Source: Burkholderiales bacterium
Lineage (GTDB): Bacteria; Pseudomonadota; Gammaproteobacteria; Burkholderiales; SG8-39
Length of the DNA: 64,000 nucleotides
Assembly: GCA_027493935.1 (NCBI GenBank)
Contig: JAOSJV010000001.1
Location: 496,001 to 560,000, forward strand
Reading direction: 5' to 3'
Positions 9,673-24,593 of the stretch are shown one piece after another. Each line of letters starts with the position of its first letter. Positions within the stretch are counted from its first letter, which is position 1. Both the position numbers and the translations under genes were made by a program. The notes beneath the pieces were generated by a model. It made no database searches. It had not been told where the DNA came from and saw nothing but the letters and a program-made list of their open reading frames with translations.

Positions 9673-9745
9673 CTCGGCGCTTCGCTCGGCGCTTCGGCAC
9701 GGTGCCGGCCGTGCGCCGGCAAGCGGGGCGGGGCGCGTCGAGTGA
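9614..9745 (+). CDS. Possible 43-residue leader peptide in element copy 2
   Basis: Short ATG frame whose first 18 codons match the copy-1 frame except at two residues (Q2S, S10P), then diverge into a triplicated CTTCGCTCGG-type repeat. It follows AAAGGAGGAAG at about 15 bases. It may be a translated leader upstream of the sugar transferase or a chance frame in a conserved RNA. Confidence 0.3.
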   Translation: MSVARRRAFPRVVQMPPALRSALRSALRHGAGRAPASGAGRVE

Positions 9746-9953
9746 GGGGCATCGGGGCGATAGATAACACGGACAGGCGCATCGTATCCGCGGGCGCGCC
9801 GATCCGTCGACCCGGCCGCGACGCCGGGGCGGCGGCGCACCGCGACAGGGTCGGGGAGCGGGCGGGAGAGCGGACGGGAAAGCGGGCGGATCGGCGCGGG
9901 CGCGGCGCGGCCGCGCGGATCGGAAGCAAGCAGCATTTCACCGGAGACAGAAG

Positions 9954-11360
9954 TTGAACGTCGATCAGGTACTGAGCGGGTTTGCGCAGGAGTCCGCTCT
10001 CGCCGGCCAGCGCCTCTCGTGGCTCGCGTTCGTGCGCAAGACGCTCGACCCGCTGATCGCCGGCACCGCCCTGGTGGTCATCGCCGCGCTGATCGGCGAG
10101 CCGTTCGACCGGCCGTACGTCGCGGTGTGCGCGCTCGTGTTCGCGCTCATGTTTCCGCGCAATCCGCACTCGCTGTATCACGGCCGCGGCATGTTCCGCA
10201 AGGTGCTGCTCGAGTGGAGCATGGTGGTCGCGCTGCTCGTGTTCCTCGGGCTGGTCACCAACTCGCTCTGGTGGTTCTATCCGCCGGTGCTGCTCACCTG
10301 GTTCGTCACCGTCCCGTTTCTCATCTTCGGCGCCCACCTCGCCCTGCTCGCCGTCGCGCCGCGGCTGCTCGGCGCGAACGGCTACCGCCGCGCGGTCATC
10401 GCGGGCGCGTCGCAGCTCGGCCGGGCGGTCGCCGCGCAGTTCGCCGCCAAGCCGATCCTCGGCATCAAGGTGGCGGGGTTCTTCGACGACCGCTCGGCGG
10501 GGCGGCTGGGACAGCTCGATGAAGGGGACCTGCTCGGGCGGCTCGACGATCTGCCGGGCTACGTCGGCGAGCACGGCATCGGCGCGATCTTCATCGCCCT
10601 GCCGATGGCCTCGCAGCCGCGCATACTCAAGCTGCTCGACGAGATCGGGAACACGACCGCCTCGGTGTATTTCGTGCCCGACGTCCTCATGTACGACATG
10701 ATCCAGGCGCGCATCGACCACGTCGGCGGCATGCCGCTGGTCGCGGTGTGCGAGAGCCCGTTCGTCGGCGTGAACGGCCTGATCAAGCGCCTGGAGGACA
10801 TCGTCCTGAGCGCGCTGTTCCTCGTGCTCAGCGCGCCGCTCATGCTCGCCATCGCGGTCGGCGTGAAGCTCTCCTCGCCCGGCCCGGTGCTGTTCAAGCA
10901 GCGCCGCTACGGCCTGGACGGCAAGCAGATCATCGTCTACAAGTTCCGCACCATGCGGGTGATGGAGGACGGGGCGCAAGTCGCGCAGGCGCAGAAGAAC
11001 GACCCGCGCGTCACGCGCTTCGGGGCCTGGCTCCGGCGGACCTCGCTCGACGAGCTGCCGCAGTTCGTCAACGTGCTGCAGGGACGGATGAGCGTCGTCG
11101 GTCCGCGCCCGCACGCGGTGGCGCACAACGAGCTCTACCGGCGGCTGATCAAGCGCTACATGATCCGGCACAAGGTGCGGCCGGGCATCACGGGGCTCGC
11201 GCAGGTCAACGGCTGCCGCGGCGAGACCGAGGTCGTGGAGAAGATGCACGCGCGCGTCGAGTACGACATCAAGTACATCCGCGAATGGTCCCTGACCCTC
11301 GACCTGGCGATCGTCTTGAAGACGGTGTTCGTCCTCTTCGGCGACAATAAGGCATACTGA
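9954..11360 (+). CDS. Undecaprenyl-phosphate hexose-1-phosphate transferase (polyprenyl initiating enzyme)
   Basis: A WcaJ/EpsE-like polyisoprenyl-phosphate hexose-1-phosphate transferase of 468 residues, which loads the first sugar phosphate onto undecaprenyl phosphate at the inner membrane. The N-terminal half holds about four membrane helices (residues 30-150), then a Rossmann-like domain ([12 protein letters not shown]). The catalytic bacterial sugar transferase domain follows with [37 protein letters not shown] and [10 protein letters not shown]. The start is a TTG at 9954, with GGAGA seven bases before it. It begins the cluster's gmd-fcl transcript downstream of element copy 2. Confidence 0.9.
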   Translation: MNVDQVLSGFAQESALAGQRLSWLAFVRKTLDPLIAGTALVVIAALIGEPFDRPYVAVCALVFALMFPRNPHSLYHGRGMFRKVLLEWSMVVALLVFLGLVTNSLWWFYPPVLLTWFVTVPFLIFGAHLALLAVAPRLLGANGYRRAVIAGASQLGRAVAAQFAAKPILGIKVAGFFDDRSAGRLGQLDEGDLLGRLDDLPGYVGEHGIGAIFIALPMASQPRILKLLDEIGNTTASVYFVPDVLMYDMIQARIDHVGGMPLVAVCESPFVGVNGLIKRLEDIVLSALFLVLSAPLMLAIAVGVKLSSPGPVLFKQRRYGLDGKQIIVYKFRTMRVMEDGAQVAQAQKNDPRVTRFGAWLRRTSLDELPQFVNVLQGRMSVVGPRPHAVAHNELYRRLIKRYMIRHKVRPGITGLAQVNGCRGETEVVEKMHARVEYDIKYIREWSLTLDLAIVLKTVFVLFGDNKAY

Positions 11361-11465
11361 ACGGGGAACACCGAAGCGGCGACGCGCCGCGCGCCGCGAT
11401 CGCCGATCGCGGGCACCGGCGCGCGTCGCGTGCCCCCTCGAAACCACCCGGGTCTTGCGCTTCCG

Positions 11466-12536
11466 ATGTCCAGCAAAATCGCCTTGATCACCGGCGTCAC
11501 CGGCCAGGACGGCGCCTATCTCGCCGAGCTGCTGCTCGAGAAGGGCTACGTCGTCCACGGCGTCAAGCGGCGGTCCTCCTCGTTCAACACCGCCCGCGTC
11601 GATCACCTGTATCACGACCGGCACGAGCAGAACGTGCGGTTCTTCCTGCACTACGGCGACATGACGGATGCGACGAATCTCATCCGGATCGTCCAGGAGG
11701 CGCGGCCCACCGAGATCTACAACCTCGCCGCCCAGAGCCACGTCGCGGTCTCGTTCGAGACCCCCGAGTACACGGCCAACGCCGACGCGCTCGGCACGCT
11801 GCGCCTGCTCGAGGCGATCCGGATCCTCGGCATGAAGGAATGCACGCGCTTCTACCAGGCCTCGACGAGCGAGCTCTACGGCGCCGTGCGCGAGACCCCG
11901 CAGCGCGAGTCGACGCCGTTCTATCCGCGCTCGCCGTACGCCGCGGCCAAGCTCTACGCCTTCTGGATCACGGTGAACTACCGCGAGGCGTACGGCATGC
12001 ACGCCTCCAACGGCATCCTGTTCAACCACGAGGGGCCGACGCGCGGCGAGACGTTCGTCACGCGCAAGATCACGCGCGCGGTCGCCGCCATCCAGCTCGG
12101 GCGCCAGGCGCGCCTGTACATCGGCAATCTCGACGCCAAGCGCGACTGGGGCCACGCGCGCGATTACGTCGAGGGGATGTGGCGCATCCTGCAGCAGCCG
12201 GTCGCCGACGACTACGTGCTCGCCACCGGCGAGACCCACTCGGTGCGCGAGTTCGTCGAGCTCGCCTTCGCCGAGGTCGGGCGCACGATCGCGTGGGAGG
12301 GCGCGGGGGCGGCGGAGAAGGGCCGCGACGCGCGAAGCGGGGAGATCCTGGTGGAGGTGGACGCGCGCTATTTCCGGCCCACCGAGGTCGATCTGCTGCT
12401 CGGGGACCCGACCAAGGCGCGCGAGCGGCTCGGCTGGACCCACAAGACCGCGTTCCGGCAACTCGTGCGCGAGATGGTCGCCGCGGATCTGGTCGCCGTC
12501 GAGCGCGAGTATCGCCGCCATGACAACCAGGAGTAG
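11466..12536 (+). CDS. gmd: GDP-mannose 4,6-dehydratase
   Basis: Converts GDP-D-mannose to GDP-4-keto-6-deoxy-D-mannose, the first step to GDP-L-fucose. About 356 residues of extended short-chain dehydrogenase type. The opening [20 protein letters not shown] has the NAD(P)-binding GxxGxx[13 protein letters not shown], the catalytic STSELYG and [10 protein letters not shown] (Tyr-x3-Lys) are all present, as is the family motif [15 protein letters not shown] 11466 matches the usual start; the frame opens 12 codons earlier with sequence that is not typical. It overlaps fcl by 17 bases, indicating translational coupling. Confidence 0.92.
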   Translation: MSSKIALITGVTGQDGAYLAELLLEKGYVVHGVKRRSSSFNTARVDHLYHDRHEQNVRFFLHYGDMTDATNLIRIVQEARPTEIYNLAAQSHVAVSFETPEYTANADALGTLRLLEAIRILGMKECTRFYQASTSELYGAVRETPQRESTPFYPRSPYAAAKLYAFWITVNYREAYGMHASNGILFNHEGPTRGETFVTRKITRAVAAIQLGRQARLYIGNLDAKRDWGHARDYVEGMWRILQQPVADDYVLATGETHSVREFVELAFAEVGRTIAWEGAGAAEKGRDARSGEILVEVDARYFRPTEVDLLLGDPTKARERLGWTHKTAFRQLVREMVAADLVAVEREYRRHDNQE

Positions 12537-13476
12537 CTACCCGCTCGCCGGCAAGCGCGTGTGGGTCGCCGGGCACCGCGGGATGGCGGGCGCGGCGCTG
12601 GTGCGGCGGCTGCAGCGCGAGGACTGCCGGCTACTCACCGTCTCGCGCGCCGAGGTCGACCTGCGGCGCCAGGCCGCGGTCGAGGCCTGGATGGACCAGG
12701 CGCGCCCGCAGGCGGTGTTCGTCTGCGCCGCGACGGTGGGCGGCATCCTCGCCAACTCCACCCGTCCGGCGGAGTTCCTCTACGACAACCTGGCGATCGC
12801 GTCGAACGTCATCCACGCGGCCCACCGCAGCGGCGTGGAAAAGCTGCTGTTCCTCGGTTCCTCGTGCATCTACCCGCGGCTCGCCGCGCAGCCGATGACC
12901 GAGGAGGCGCTCCTCACCGGGCCGCTCGAGCCGACCAACGAGTGGTACGCGGTCGCGAAGATCGCCGGCATCAAGCTGTGCCAGGCCTATCGCCGGCAAC
13001 ACGGCTGCGACTTCATCTCGGCGATGCCGACCAACCTGTTCGGTCCCGGGGACAACTACGACCTGCAGCAGGGGCACGTGGCGGCGGCGATGCAGGTGAA
13101 GGTGCACCGGGCGCGGCAGACCGGCGCGTCGCAGATCGAGATCTGGGGCTCGGGCACGCCGCGGCGCGAGTTCCTCTACGTGGACGATCTGGCCGACGCG
13201 CTGGTGTTCATGATGAAGCACTACTCGGACGAGCCGCACCTCAACGTCGGGACGGGCGTCGACATCAGCATCCGCGAGCTCGCCGAGCTCGTGGCGCGGG
13301 TGGCCGGCTTCGAAGGCGGCTTCGTCTACGACGCCTCGAAGCCCGACGGCATGCCGCGCAAGGTGATGAACGTGGAGCGGCTCGCGGCGCTGGGCTGGCG
13401 GGCTCCGACCCCGCTCGAGGACGGTTTTCGCGCCTCGTACGAGTGGTACGTGCGCAACGCCGCCGCCGCGCGCTGA
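12520..13476 (+). CDS. fcl: GDP-L-fucose synthase
   Basis: A bifunctional epimerase/reductase that completes GDP-L-fucose from the Gmd product. 318 residues. The N-terminal nucleotide-binding sequence [20 protein letters not shown], the catalytic [18 protein letters not shown], and the [11 protein letters not shown]yr-x3-Lys are present, as is the FGPGDNYDL family motif. It starts inside the end of gmd, so the two are one unit. With gmd it shows that the exopolysaccharide probably contains L-fucose or a related deoxy sugar. Confidence 0.92.
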   Translation: MTTRSSYPLAGKRVWVAGHRGMAGAALVRRLQREDCRLLTVSRAEVDLRRQAAVEAWMDQARPQAVFVCAATVGGILANSTRPAEFLYDNLAIASNVIHAAHRSGVEKLLFLGSSCIYPRLAAQPMTEEALLTGPLEPTNEWYAVAKIAGIKLCQAYRRQHGCDFISAMPTNLFGPGDNYDLQQGHVAAAMQVKVHRARQTGASQIEIWGSGTPRREFLYVDDLADALVFMMKHYSDEPHLNVGTGVDISIRELAELVARVAGFEGGFVYDASKPDGMPRKVMNVERLAALGWRAPTPLEDGFRASYEWYVRNAAAAR

Positions 13477-13514
13477 GATCGCGCGACCGGCGCGGCCGCC
13501 TCGGGCGCGGCCGC

Positions 13515-14528
13515 TCAGTGGTCGTTGATCACCGCGCCGACGACCACGGCGGCGGCCGCGACCGAATCGCTCAGCGCCTGCGCATCCGCGGTGCGGGTGA
13601 CGTTCCGCCGGGTGATCAGCAGCGCGCCTCCGGCCGCCGCCGCCACGCTCTGGAAATCCGTGCCGAGCTCGCTCGCCGGCGTGTCGAGCACGATGACGTC
13701 GTACTGGGCGCTCAGGCCCGAGAGCAGCGCTCCGAACCCCGAGCGCGAGAGCAGCTCCAGCGGGTTCGGCGGCGCCGCGCCGGCCGGCAGAACCGAGAGC
13801 CCCAGCAGGCCGCCGATGCGATGGATGACGTTCTCGTCGCCGCGGCGGGCGAGCAGCGCCGAGAGCCCCAGGCGGCCGGGGATCCGGAAGATTTCGTGCT
13901 GACGCGGGTTGCGCAGGTCGGCGTCGATGAGCAGCGTGCGCTCGCCGAGCTGCGAGAACACGACCGCGAGGTTGGCGGCGAGGTAGCTTCGACCGTCGCC
14001 GCGGCCCGGGCTGACCAGCGCGAGCGTCTTGCGCGGCGGCTCGGCGTCGGTCCAGCGCAGCATGAGCTGGGTGCGCAGGTCGCGCAGCGCCTGGACCGCG
14101 GGCGAGAACGGCGCGTACGCGGCGATCACCTCGGGGCTCAGCGTGTCGTCCCCGGGTGCGAGGTAGGGGTAGTCGAACTGGCGGGCGAGCGCGTGCTGCA
14201 CGTCGGCGCGCGTCACGAGCCCGAGCCGGACCGCGGCGTCGCCGAAGCGCAGGTGCTCGTCGCGCGCGAGGCGCAGCACCGCCTCCGTGTCGGTCGGGCT
14301 CAGCCGGCCGCTGTCGACCAGTAGCGCGCCGATCGAGCGGTTGCGCTTGGCCGGCGGGTTGTGCTGCTCGGGCGCGGCCTGCGCGCCGCGCGCGATCGGC
14401 GCCGCGGCGTCGCGATCCGCGGCGCGCTCGGCCTGCGGGTCCTTGCGGTTCCTGAGCACGCCCGCCAGCCGGTCGAGGACCTCGGCGATGCCTTCCTTCT
14501 GCACGACGGGCGCCCGGGAGCGGCTCAT
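13515..14528 (-). CDS. CpsD/EpsG-type polysaccharide chain-length ATPase (BY-kinase-like)
   Basis: A cytoplasmic ATPase of 337 residues related to the bacterial tyrosine kinases that control EPS polymer length. Residues about 60-130 form an N-terminal GspE-N/MshEN-like domain (IGALLVDSGRLSPTDTEAVL, FGDAAVRLGLVTRADV). The ATPase core has LVSPGRGDGRSYLAANLA (Walker A), LLIDADLRNPRQHEIF (A') and VIVLDTPASELGTD (Walker B). No C-terminal tyrosine cluster is present; it ends VVGAVINDH, so autophosphorylation on a Tyr tail is doubtful. The partner Wzz-like membrane protein is not in the window. It lies three bases after cbpA on the same strand. Confidence 0.8.
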   Translation of the reverse strand: MSRSRAPVVQKEGIAEVLDRLAGVLRNRKDPQAERAADRDAAAPIARGAQAAPEQHNPPAKRNRSIGALLVDSGRLSPTDTEAVLRLARDEHLRFGDAAVRLGLVTRADVQHALARQFDYPYLAPGDDTLSPEVIAAYAPFSPAVQALRDLRTQLMLRWTDAEPPRKTLALVSPGRGDGRSYLAANLAVVFSQLGERTLLIDADLRNPRQHEIFRIPGRLGLSALLARRGDENVIHRIGGLLGLSVLPAGAAPPNPLELLSRSGFGALLSGLSAQYDVIVLDTPASELGTDFQSVAAAAGGALLITRRNVTRTADAQALSDSVAAAAVVVGAVINDH

Positions 14529-14531
14529 CGC

Positions 14532-15410
14532 TCACTTATCGCCCAGACCCCAGCGCGGGTCGAAGGCCGAGACATCGGCCAGTCGCCGGTAGAGCTCGCG
14601 CTCGGCGGCGGTGATCCACTTCGGCGTGGCGATCTCGACGATGAGGTACAGATCGCCGCGCTTGCCGTCGGCGGTGGGCAGGCCCCGCGCCGGAACGGTG
14701 AGACGCGCGCCCGACTGGGTCAGCGGCGGAATCTTGACCGGGACGAGCTTCTCGAGCGAAGGCACCTTGATCTTCGCGCCGAGCACCGCCTCCCACGGCG
14801 AGATCGGCAGCTTGAGCTCGAGATCGTCGCCGACCACGTTGAACAGGCGGTGCTTGGCCACGCTGAGCGTCACGTACAGGTCGCCCGGCGGGCCGCCGCG
14901 CAGGCCCGGCCCGCCCTGGCCGCGCACGGCGATCTCGTGGCCGTGACGCGCGCCTTTCGGCACGTTCAGCGCGACATCGCGCCGGATGTTGCGCAGCGTG
15001 CCGTCGGACTTGCGCTCGGTCACGTCGAAGCTGGCGTTGAGCCGCGCCCCGCGCACGACGTGCTCGAGCGCGATCGCGACCGTGATGCCGTAGTCCTCGC
15101 CCTGCACCGGGTAGCCGGCGCCGTCCTCGCGCCGCCGGCGCGGCGCGGTGCCGATGTCGTCGGTGCGCGGCTGCGCCGGCCCGGCGTGCGGTCCGGGCGC
15201 CGAATCGGGCCAGCCGCCGTAGTCCCCGTAGCGCGCGCTGCCCGACACCACGGCGTAGGCCTCGACCACTTCCTTGAAGCGCGCCTCGGCGTCGGGCTCT
15301 TCCGAGACGTCGGGATGGTACCGGCGCACGAGCTTGCGATACGCGAGCTTGATGTCTTCGGCGCTCGCGTCGCGCGCGATTCCCAGGATGGTGTAGTAGT
15401 CCTTGCCCAT
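14532..15410 (-). CDS. cbpA: CbpA/DnaJ-class co-chaperone
   Basis: A J-domain protein of 292 residues that stimulates DnaK and, in CbpA, binds curved DNA. The N-terminal J domain reads [24 protein letters not shown] with the catalytic RRYHPDVS (HPD). There is no zinc-finger Cys region, which separates it from DnaJ. Two C-terminal substrate-binding beta domains follow ([22 protein letters not shown] and the [15 protein letters not shown] repeat). ATG 15410 begins the J domain. It is divergent from the RND adaptor gene. Its link to the EPS ATPase downstream may be only positional. Confidence 0.88.
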   Translation of the reverse strand: MGKDYYTILGIARDASAEDIKLAYRKLVRRYHPDVSEEPDAEARFKEVVEAYAVVSGSARYGDYGGWPDSAPGPHAGPAQPRTDDIGTAPRRRREDGAGYPVQGEDYGITVAIALEHVVRGARLNASFDVTERKSDGTLRNIRRDVALNVPKGARHGHEIAVRGQGGPGLRGGPPGDLYVTLSVAKHRLFNVVGDDLELKLPISPWEAVLGAKIKVPSLEKLVPVKIPPLTQSGARLTVPARGLPTADGKRGDLYLIVEIATPKWITAAERELYRRLADVSAFDPRWGLGDK

Positions 15411-15500
15411 CGACACAAAAATCACGCCCTCGCCGCGCGGGCCAACAGGCAAGCTTACGGTTTGCGCTGCCTCAATCGGCAGCGCGCCGGATCTGCTAGC

Positions 15501-15550
15501 GTGACCTGGGTCACACAACGGTTGAACCGGTGCACGCGCGCGGCTACATT
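15501..15550 (+). promoter_or_regulatory. Promoter with adjacent palindromic operator upstream of RND adaptor
   Basis: A perfect inverted repeat GTGACC-TG-GGTCAC (15501-15514) lies just upstream of a plausible sigma-70 promoter, TTGAAC (15522-15527), 17 bases, TACATT (15545-15550). The downstream gene starts at 15593. The arrangement suggests an activator or repressor site, but the regulator is not identifiable. It lies in the divergent gap with cbpA. Confidence 0.45.
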
Positions 15551-15592
15551 CGCTGCATCACGATTCTCTTATATTTTCCGAGGGCCGACCAT

Positions 15593-16678
15593 ATGCCTAC
15601 TGCGACGATCGACCGGGCCACGCGCTGCGCGGCGGGGCTGGCGCTCGCCGCGGCGCTCACCGCCGGCGCGGCGCTCGCCGCCGGCCCGCTCGAGACCGCG
15701 CCGGTCGCGCTGCGGGAAGTGGGCGAGACTTACGCCGCCGAAGGCGTCGTCGAGGCGGTGCGCCAGTCGACGATCGCCGCACAGACGCAGGGCCGCATCG
15801 TCGAGCTCGCCGTGGATGTCGGCGACCGGGTCGCGCGCGGCCAGGTCGTCGCCCGCATCGACGAGCGCGAGGCCGCGCAGGTCGTTGCGACCGCCGAGGC
15901 GCAGGTCGCGCAGGCCGAGGCGGCGCTCGCCAACGCGCGCGTCAACTTCGAGCGCACCCGCAAGCTGGTCGCGCAGCGGTTCGTGAGCGAGGCGGCGCTC
16001 GACAAGGCGCAGACCGACTACGACGCCGCGCGCGCGCAGGTCGCCGCGGCGCGCGCCGCCGCCGCGCAGGCGCGCACCGGCAAGGGCTACACCGTGATCA
16101 CCGCGCCTTTCGCCGGCGTGATCTCGGCGCGGCACGTCGACCTGGGCGAGATGGCGCAGCCGGGGCGCGCGCTCGTCACGCTGTTCGACCCGAAGGACCT
16201 CCGCGCGGTGGTCACCGTGCCGCAGGCGAAGCTCGCGGCCATGGCGCGGCCGATCGCCGCGCGGATCGAGCTTCCGACCCGCGGCGAGCGGCTCGACGCG
16301 CACGGCATCACCGTGCTGCCGTCGGCCGATGCGCGCACGCACACCACGCAGGTGCGGCTCGACCTGCCCGACGGCGTGAAGGGCGTCTACCCGGGGATGT
16401 TCGCGCGCGGGCACTTCGCGCTCGGCGAAGCGAGGAAGCTCGTCGTCCCCACCTCCGCGATCGTGCGCCGGAGCGAGGTCACCGGCGCGTACGTGGTGCG
16501 GCCGAGCGGCGCGATCGTGTTCCGCCAGCTGCGCGTCGGCGAGGCGATTCCCGGCGTGGGCGTCGAAGTTCTGGCCGGCCTCGCCGACGGCGAGCGCGTC
16601 GCGCTCGACCCGGTGGCCGCGCTCGCGCGCTTGAAGCGCGGCGACGGCGCGAGCACGGTCGCGGCGAAGGGCGGGTGA
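15593..16678 (+). CDS. RND efflux periplasmic adaptor (membrane fusion protein)
   Basis: A periplasmic adaptor of 361 residues that would bridge an inner-membrane RND pump to an outer-membrane channel. A signal peptide occupies about residues 1-33 (CAAGLALAAALTAGAALAAG). Then follow the lipoyl half-motifs (STIAAQTQGRIVELAVDVGD), a helical hairpin rich in Ala/Gln/Glu with FVSEAALDKAQTDYDAAR, the second lipoyl half (ITAPFAGVISARHVDLGE), and the beta-barrel domain. ATG 15593 is chosen over 15530 because it directly precedes the signal peptide. The RND permease is at 19166, with the sulfide oxidoreductase and a repeat array in between. Confidence 0.87.
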   Translation: MPTATIDRATRCAAGLALAAALTAGAALAAGPLETAPVALREVGETYAAEGVVEAVRQSTIAAQTQGRIVELAVDVGDRVARGQVVARIDEREAAQVVATAEAQVAQAEAALANARVNFERTRKLVAQRFVSEAALDKAQTDYDAARAQVAAARAAAAQARTGKGYTVITAPFAGVISARHVDLGEMAQPGRALVTLFDPKDLRAVVTVPQAKLAAMARPIAARIELPTRGERLDAHGITVLPSADARTHTTQVRLDLPDGVKGVYPGMFARGHFALGEARKLVVPTSAIVRRSEVTGAYVVRPSGAIVFRQLRVGEAIPGVGVEVLAGLADGERVALDPVAALARLKRGDGASTVAAKGG

Positions 16679-16739
16679 CATCGCCCGGCGCACGCCGGCG
16701 CATCCGCACACATATCGAAACCGGCTGCTCGCAAGATAG

Positions 16740-19131
<2,392 letters not shown>

Positions 19132-19165
19132 ATGCGCGACGGCGGACGCGGTTGAGGCGCCCACG

Positions 19166-22420
<3,255 letters not shown>

Positions 22421-22447
22421 CGCCGCCGGCGCACGTAGAATGTTCCC

Positions 22448-23425
22448 ATGAGCACGCTCGATACCGACCGCCCGATCGCCGCGCCGCGGCTCGCGCACTT
22501 CCCGATCTCGTTCTTCGGCGCCGTGATGGGCATCGGCGGCCTCGGCCTCGCCTGGGGCAAGGCCGAGGCGCTGTACGCCACGGCGTTCGCGGCGAGCGGC
22601 TGGCTGCTCGCGCTGAACGTCGCGCTGTTCGCCGCGCTCGGCGCGTTCTACCTCGCCAAGCTCGCGCTGCATCCGCAGGCGGTGGCCGCGGACTTCGGCC
22701 ATCCGGTGCGCCTCAACTTCTTCGCCACCGTCTCGATCGGCCTGCTGCTCGTCGCGATCCAGCTCGGCGACGCGCCCGCGGCGCGGTGGGTGTGGGCGAG
22801 CGGCGCCGCCGCGCATCTCGCGCTCACGCTGTACGTGATGACCGCGTGGCTCCACCAGACCAAGTTCGAGATCGCGCACCTCAACCCGGCGTGGTTCCTG
22901 CCGGTGGTCGGCAACGTGCTCGTGCCGATCGCCGGCGTCGCGCACGCGCCGGCGGAGGTCTCCTGGTTCTTCTTCAGCGTCGGGCTGGTGTTCTGGCTGG
23001 TGCTGTTCACGATCGTGCTCTACCGGCTCTTCTTCCATGCGCCGCTGCCGGTACGCCTGACGCCGACGCTGTTCATCCTGATCGCGCCGCCCGCGGTCGC
23101 CTTCCTCGCCTACCACCGCCTGACCGGCGGGCTGGACAACTTCGGGCGGGTGCTCTACTACACGGCGCTCTTTCTCACGCTGCTCCTCGCCTCGAACGCA
23201 GTGCGCTTCCTGCGCACGCAGTTCTTCCTTTCCGCGTGGGCCTACACCTTTCCGCTCGCGGCCGTGACGGTCGCCACGTTCGTCATGGCCGAGCGCACCG
23301 GTGCGGCCGGCTTCGGCTGGATCGGGGCGGCGCTGCTCGCGGTGCTGACGCTCGTGGTCGCGGCGCTCTTCGCGCGCACCGTGCTCGCCATCGCGCGCGG
23401 CGAGATCTGCGTCGAGGAGGGATAG
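22448..23425 (+). CDS. TDT/SLAC1-TehA family anion channel or exporter
   Basis: An integral membrane protein of 325 residues with about ten hydrophobic helices. The family pattern appears as RLAHFPISFFGAVMGIGGLG near the start, HLNPAWFLPVVGNVLVPIAG in the middle, and FFFSVGLVFWLVLFTIVLYR after it. Members include TehA (tellurite), bacterial C4-dicarboxylate and sulfite exporters (Ssu1-like) and plant SLAC1. Beside sulfide:quinone oxidoreductase, export of a sulfur oxyanion is a reasonable but unproven guess. Its TAG stop shares one base with the GTG start of the next gene. Confidence 0.85.
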   Translation: MSTLDTDRPIAAPRLAHFPISFFGAVMGIGGLGLAWGKAEALYATAFAASGWLLALNVALFAALGAFYLAKLALHPQAVAADFGHPVRLNFFATVSIGLLLVAIQLGDAPAARWVWASGAAAHLALTLYVMTAWLHQTKFEIAHLNPAWFLPVVGNVLVPIAGVAHAPAEVSWFFFSVGLVFWLVLFTIVLYRLFFHAPLPVRLTPTLFILIAPPAVAFLAYHRLTGGLDNFGRVLYYTALFLTLLLASNAVRFLRTQFFLSAWAYTFPLAAVTVATFVMAERTGAAGFGWIGAALLAVLTLVVAALFARTVLAIARGEICVEEG

Positions 23426-24561
23426 TGCGGGCGCCGCGCATCAAACTGCTCGCCGCGGCGGTCGCGGCGGCAGCGCTTGCCGGCGCGGCGGCGTACTGGC
23501 TGCTCGCGCGCGGCGTGGCGGTCGAGACCGTGACGGCGGCCGCGGCGACGGTGCCGGTGTGGATCACCGGCCCCGGGACCGTGCAGGCGCGCGTTCCGGT
23601 CACCCTGAGCGCGCGGATCACCGCCTCCGTCGCCGCGCTGCACGCCGACCAGGGCGACGCGGTGCGCAAGGACGCGCTGCTCGCCGAGCTCGACGAGCGC
23701 GAGCTCGCCGCGAAGCGCGCGGCGGCGAGCCAGTCGGAGCAGACCGTGCGGCGCAACGTCGAGGCCGCCGAGGCGGCGCTCGCCAAGGCGCACGCCGACC
23801 TCGAGCTCGCCCGGACGAAGCACCGCCGCGACGCCGAGCTCTTCGAGGTGGGCTACATCTCGCGCTCGGCGCTCGACAACGCCGTCGCCGCGCTGCGCGC
23901 GGCCGAGGCGGGCCTGGCGAACGCCGAGGCCGTGCTCGCTGCGCGCCGCAGCGAGGTGCAGGGCGTCGCGCAGGAGGCGCGCTACGCCGAGACCGTGCTC
24001 TCGCACACGCGCATCCGCGCGCCGCTCGACGGCGTAGTCATCCAGCGGCTGGTCGAGGTCGGCGCGACGGTGGTGCCGGGCACGCCGCTCTTCAAGCTGG
24101 TCGACCCGGGCACGCTGTGGGTGGCGGTGCGGGTCGACGAATCGGTGGCCGGACGGCTCCGGGTCGGGCAGCCCGCCCGCATCCGGCTGCGCACCGGCGA
24201 GGAGCGCACCGGCACGGTCGCGCGCATCTCGCACCAGGCCGACGCGGCGGCGCGCGAGCTCGAGGTCGACGTCGCGTTCGACGCGCCGCTCGAGCGCTTC
24301 GCGATCGACCAGGACGCCGAGGTGTCGATCCGCACCGGCGAGGAGAAGGGCGTCGTCGTGCCGGTCGCGGTGCTCGTGCGCAACGCCGGCAAGCCGGGCG
24401 TGCTCGCCGTGCGCGACGGCCGCGCGGTGTTCCAGCCGGTGCGCACCGGCGCCGCCGACGCCGGCCGCGTCGTGGTCGCCGAGGGGCTCGCCGCGGGCGA
24501 GCGCGTGGTGGCGCAGCCGCAGGGCGTCAAGCCGGGCGCGCGCGTGCGCCTGTCGCACTGA
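23425..24561 (+). CDS. HlyD/MacA-like periplasmic adaptor
   Basis: A membrane fusion protein of 378 residues with an uncleaved N-terminal helix (LLAAAVAAAALAGAAAYWLL). Lipoyl halves surround an alpha-hairpin (ITASVAALHADQGDAVRKDA and THIRAPLDGV-type sequence TRIRAPLDGVVIQRLVEVGA). Next come a beta-barrel region and a C-terminal membrane-proximal domain. It starts at GTG 23425, overlapping the channel gene by one base. Immediately downstream are an FtsX-like permease and an ABC ATPase, so it probably forms a MacAB/DevBCA-like tripartite ABC exporter rather than serving the RND pump. Confidence 0.87.
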   Translation: MRAPRIKLLAAAVAAAALAGAAAYWLLARGVAVETVTAAAATVPVWITGPGTVQARVPVTLSARITASVAALHADQGDAVRKDALLAELDERELAAKRAAASQSEQTVRRNVEAAEAALAKAHADLELARTKHRRDAELFEVGYISRSALDNAVAALRAAEAGLANAEAVLAARRSEVQGVAQEARYAETVLSHTRIRAPLDGVVIQRLVEVGATVVPGTPLFKLVDPGTLWVAVRVDESVAGRLRVGQPARIRLRTGEERTGTVARISHQADAAARELEVDVAFDAPLERFAIDQDAEVSIRTGEEKGVVVPVAVLVRNAGKPGVLAVRDGRAVFQPVRTGAADAGRVVVAEGLAAGERVVAQPQGVKPGARVRLSH

Positions 24562-24593
24562 GCGCACGCGCCGCGCGGGAGGCCGCACCGGCC

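Noticed and set aside
9690..9720. GGCACGGTGCC as a sigma-54 promoter for the sugar transferase
   Set aside because: The -12 GC element is not at the required spacing from the GG. It is simply a short palindrome.
9357..12521. A 1,054-codon minus-strand frame opposite the sugar transferase and gmd
   Set aside because: Low-complexity Arg/Glu/His/Asp sequence, while the opposite strand encodes well-conserved enzymes.
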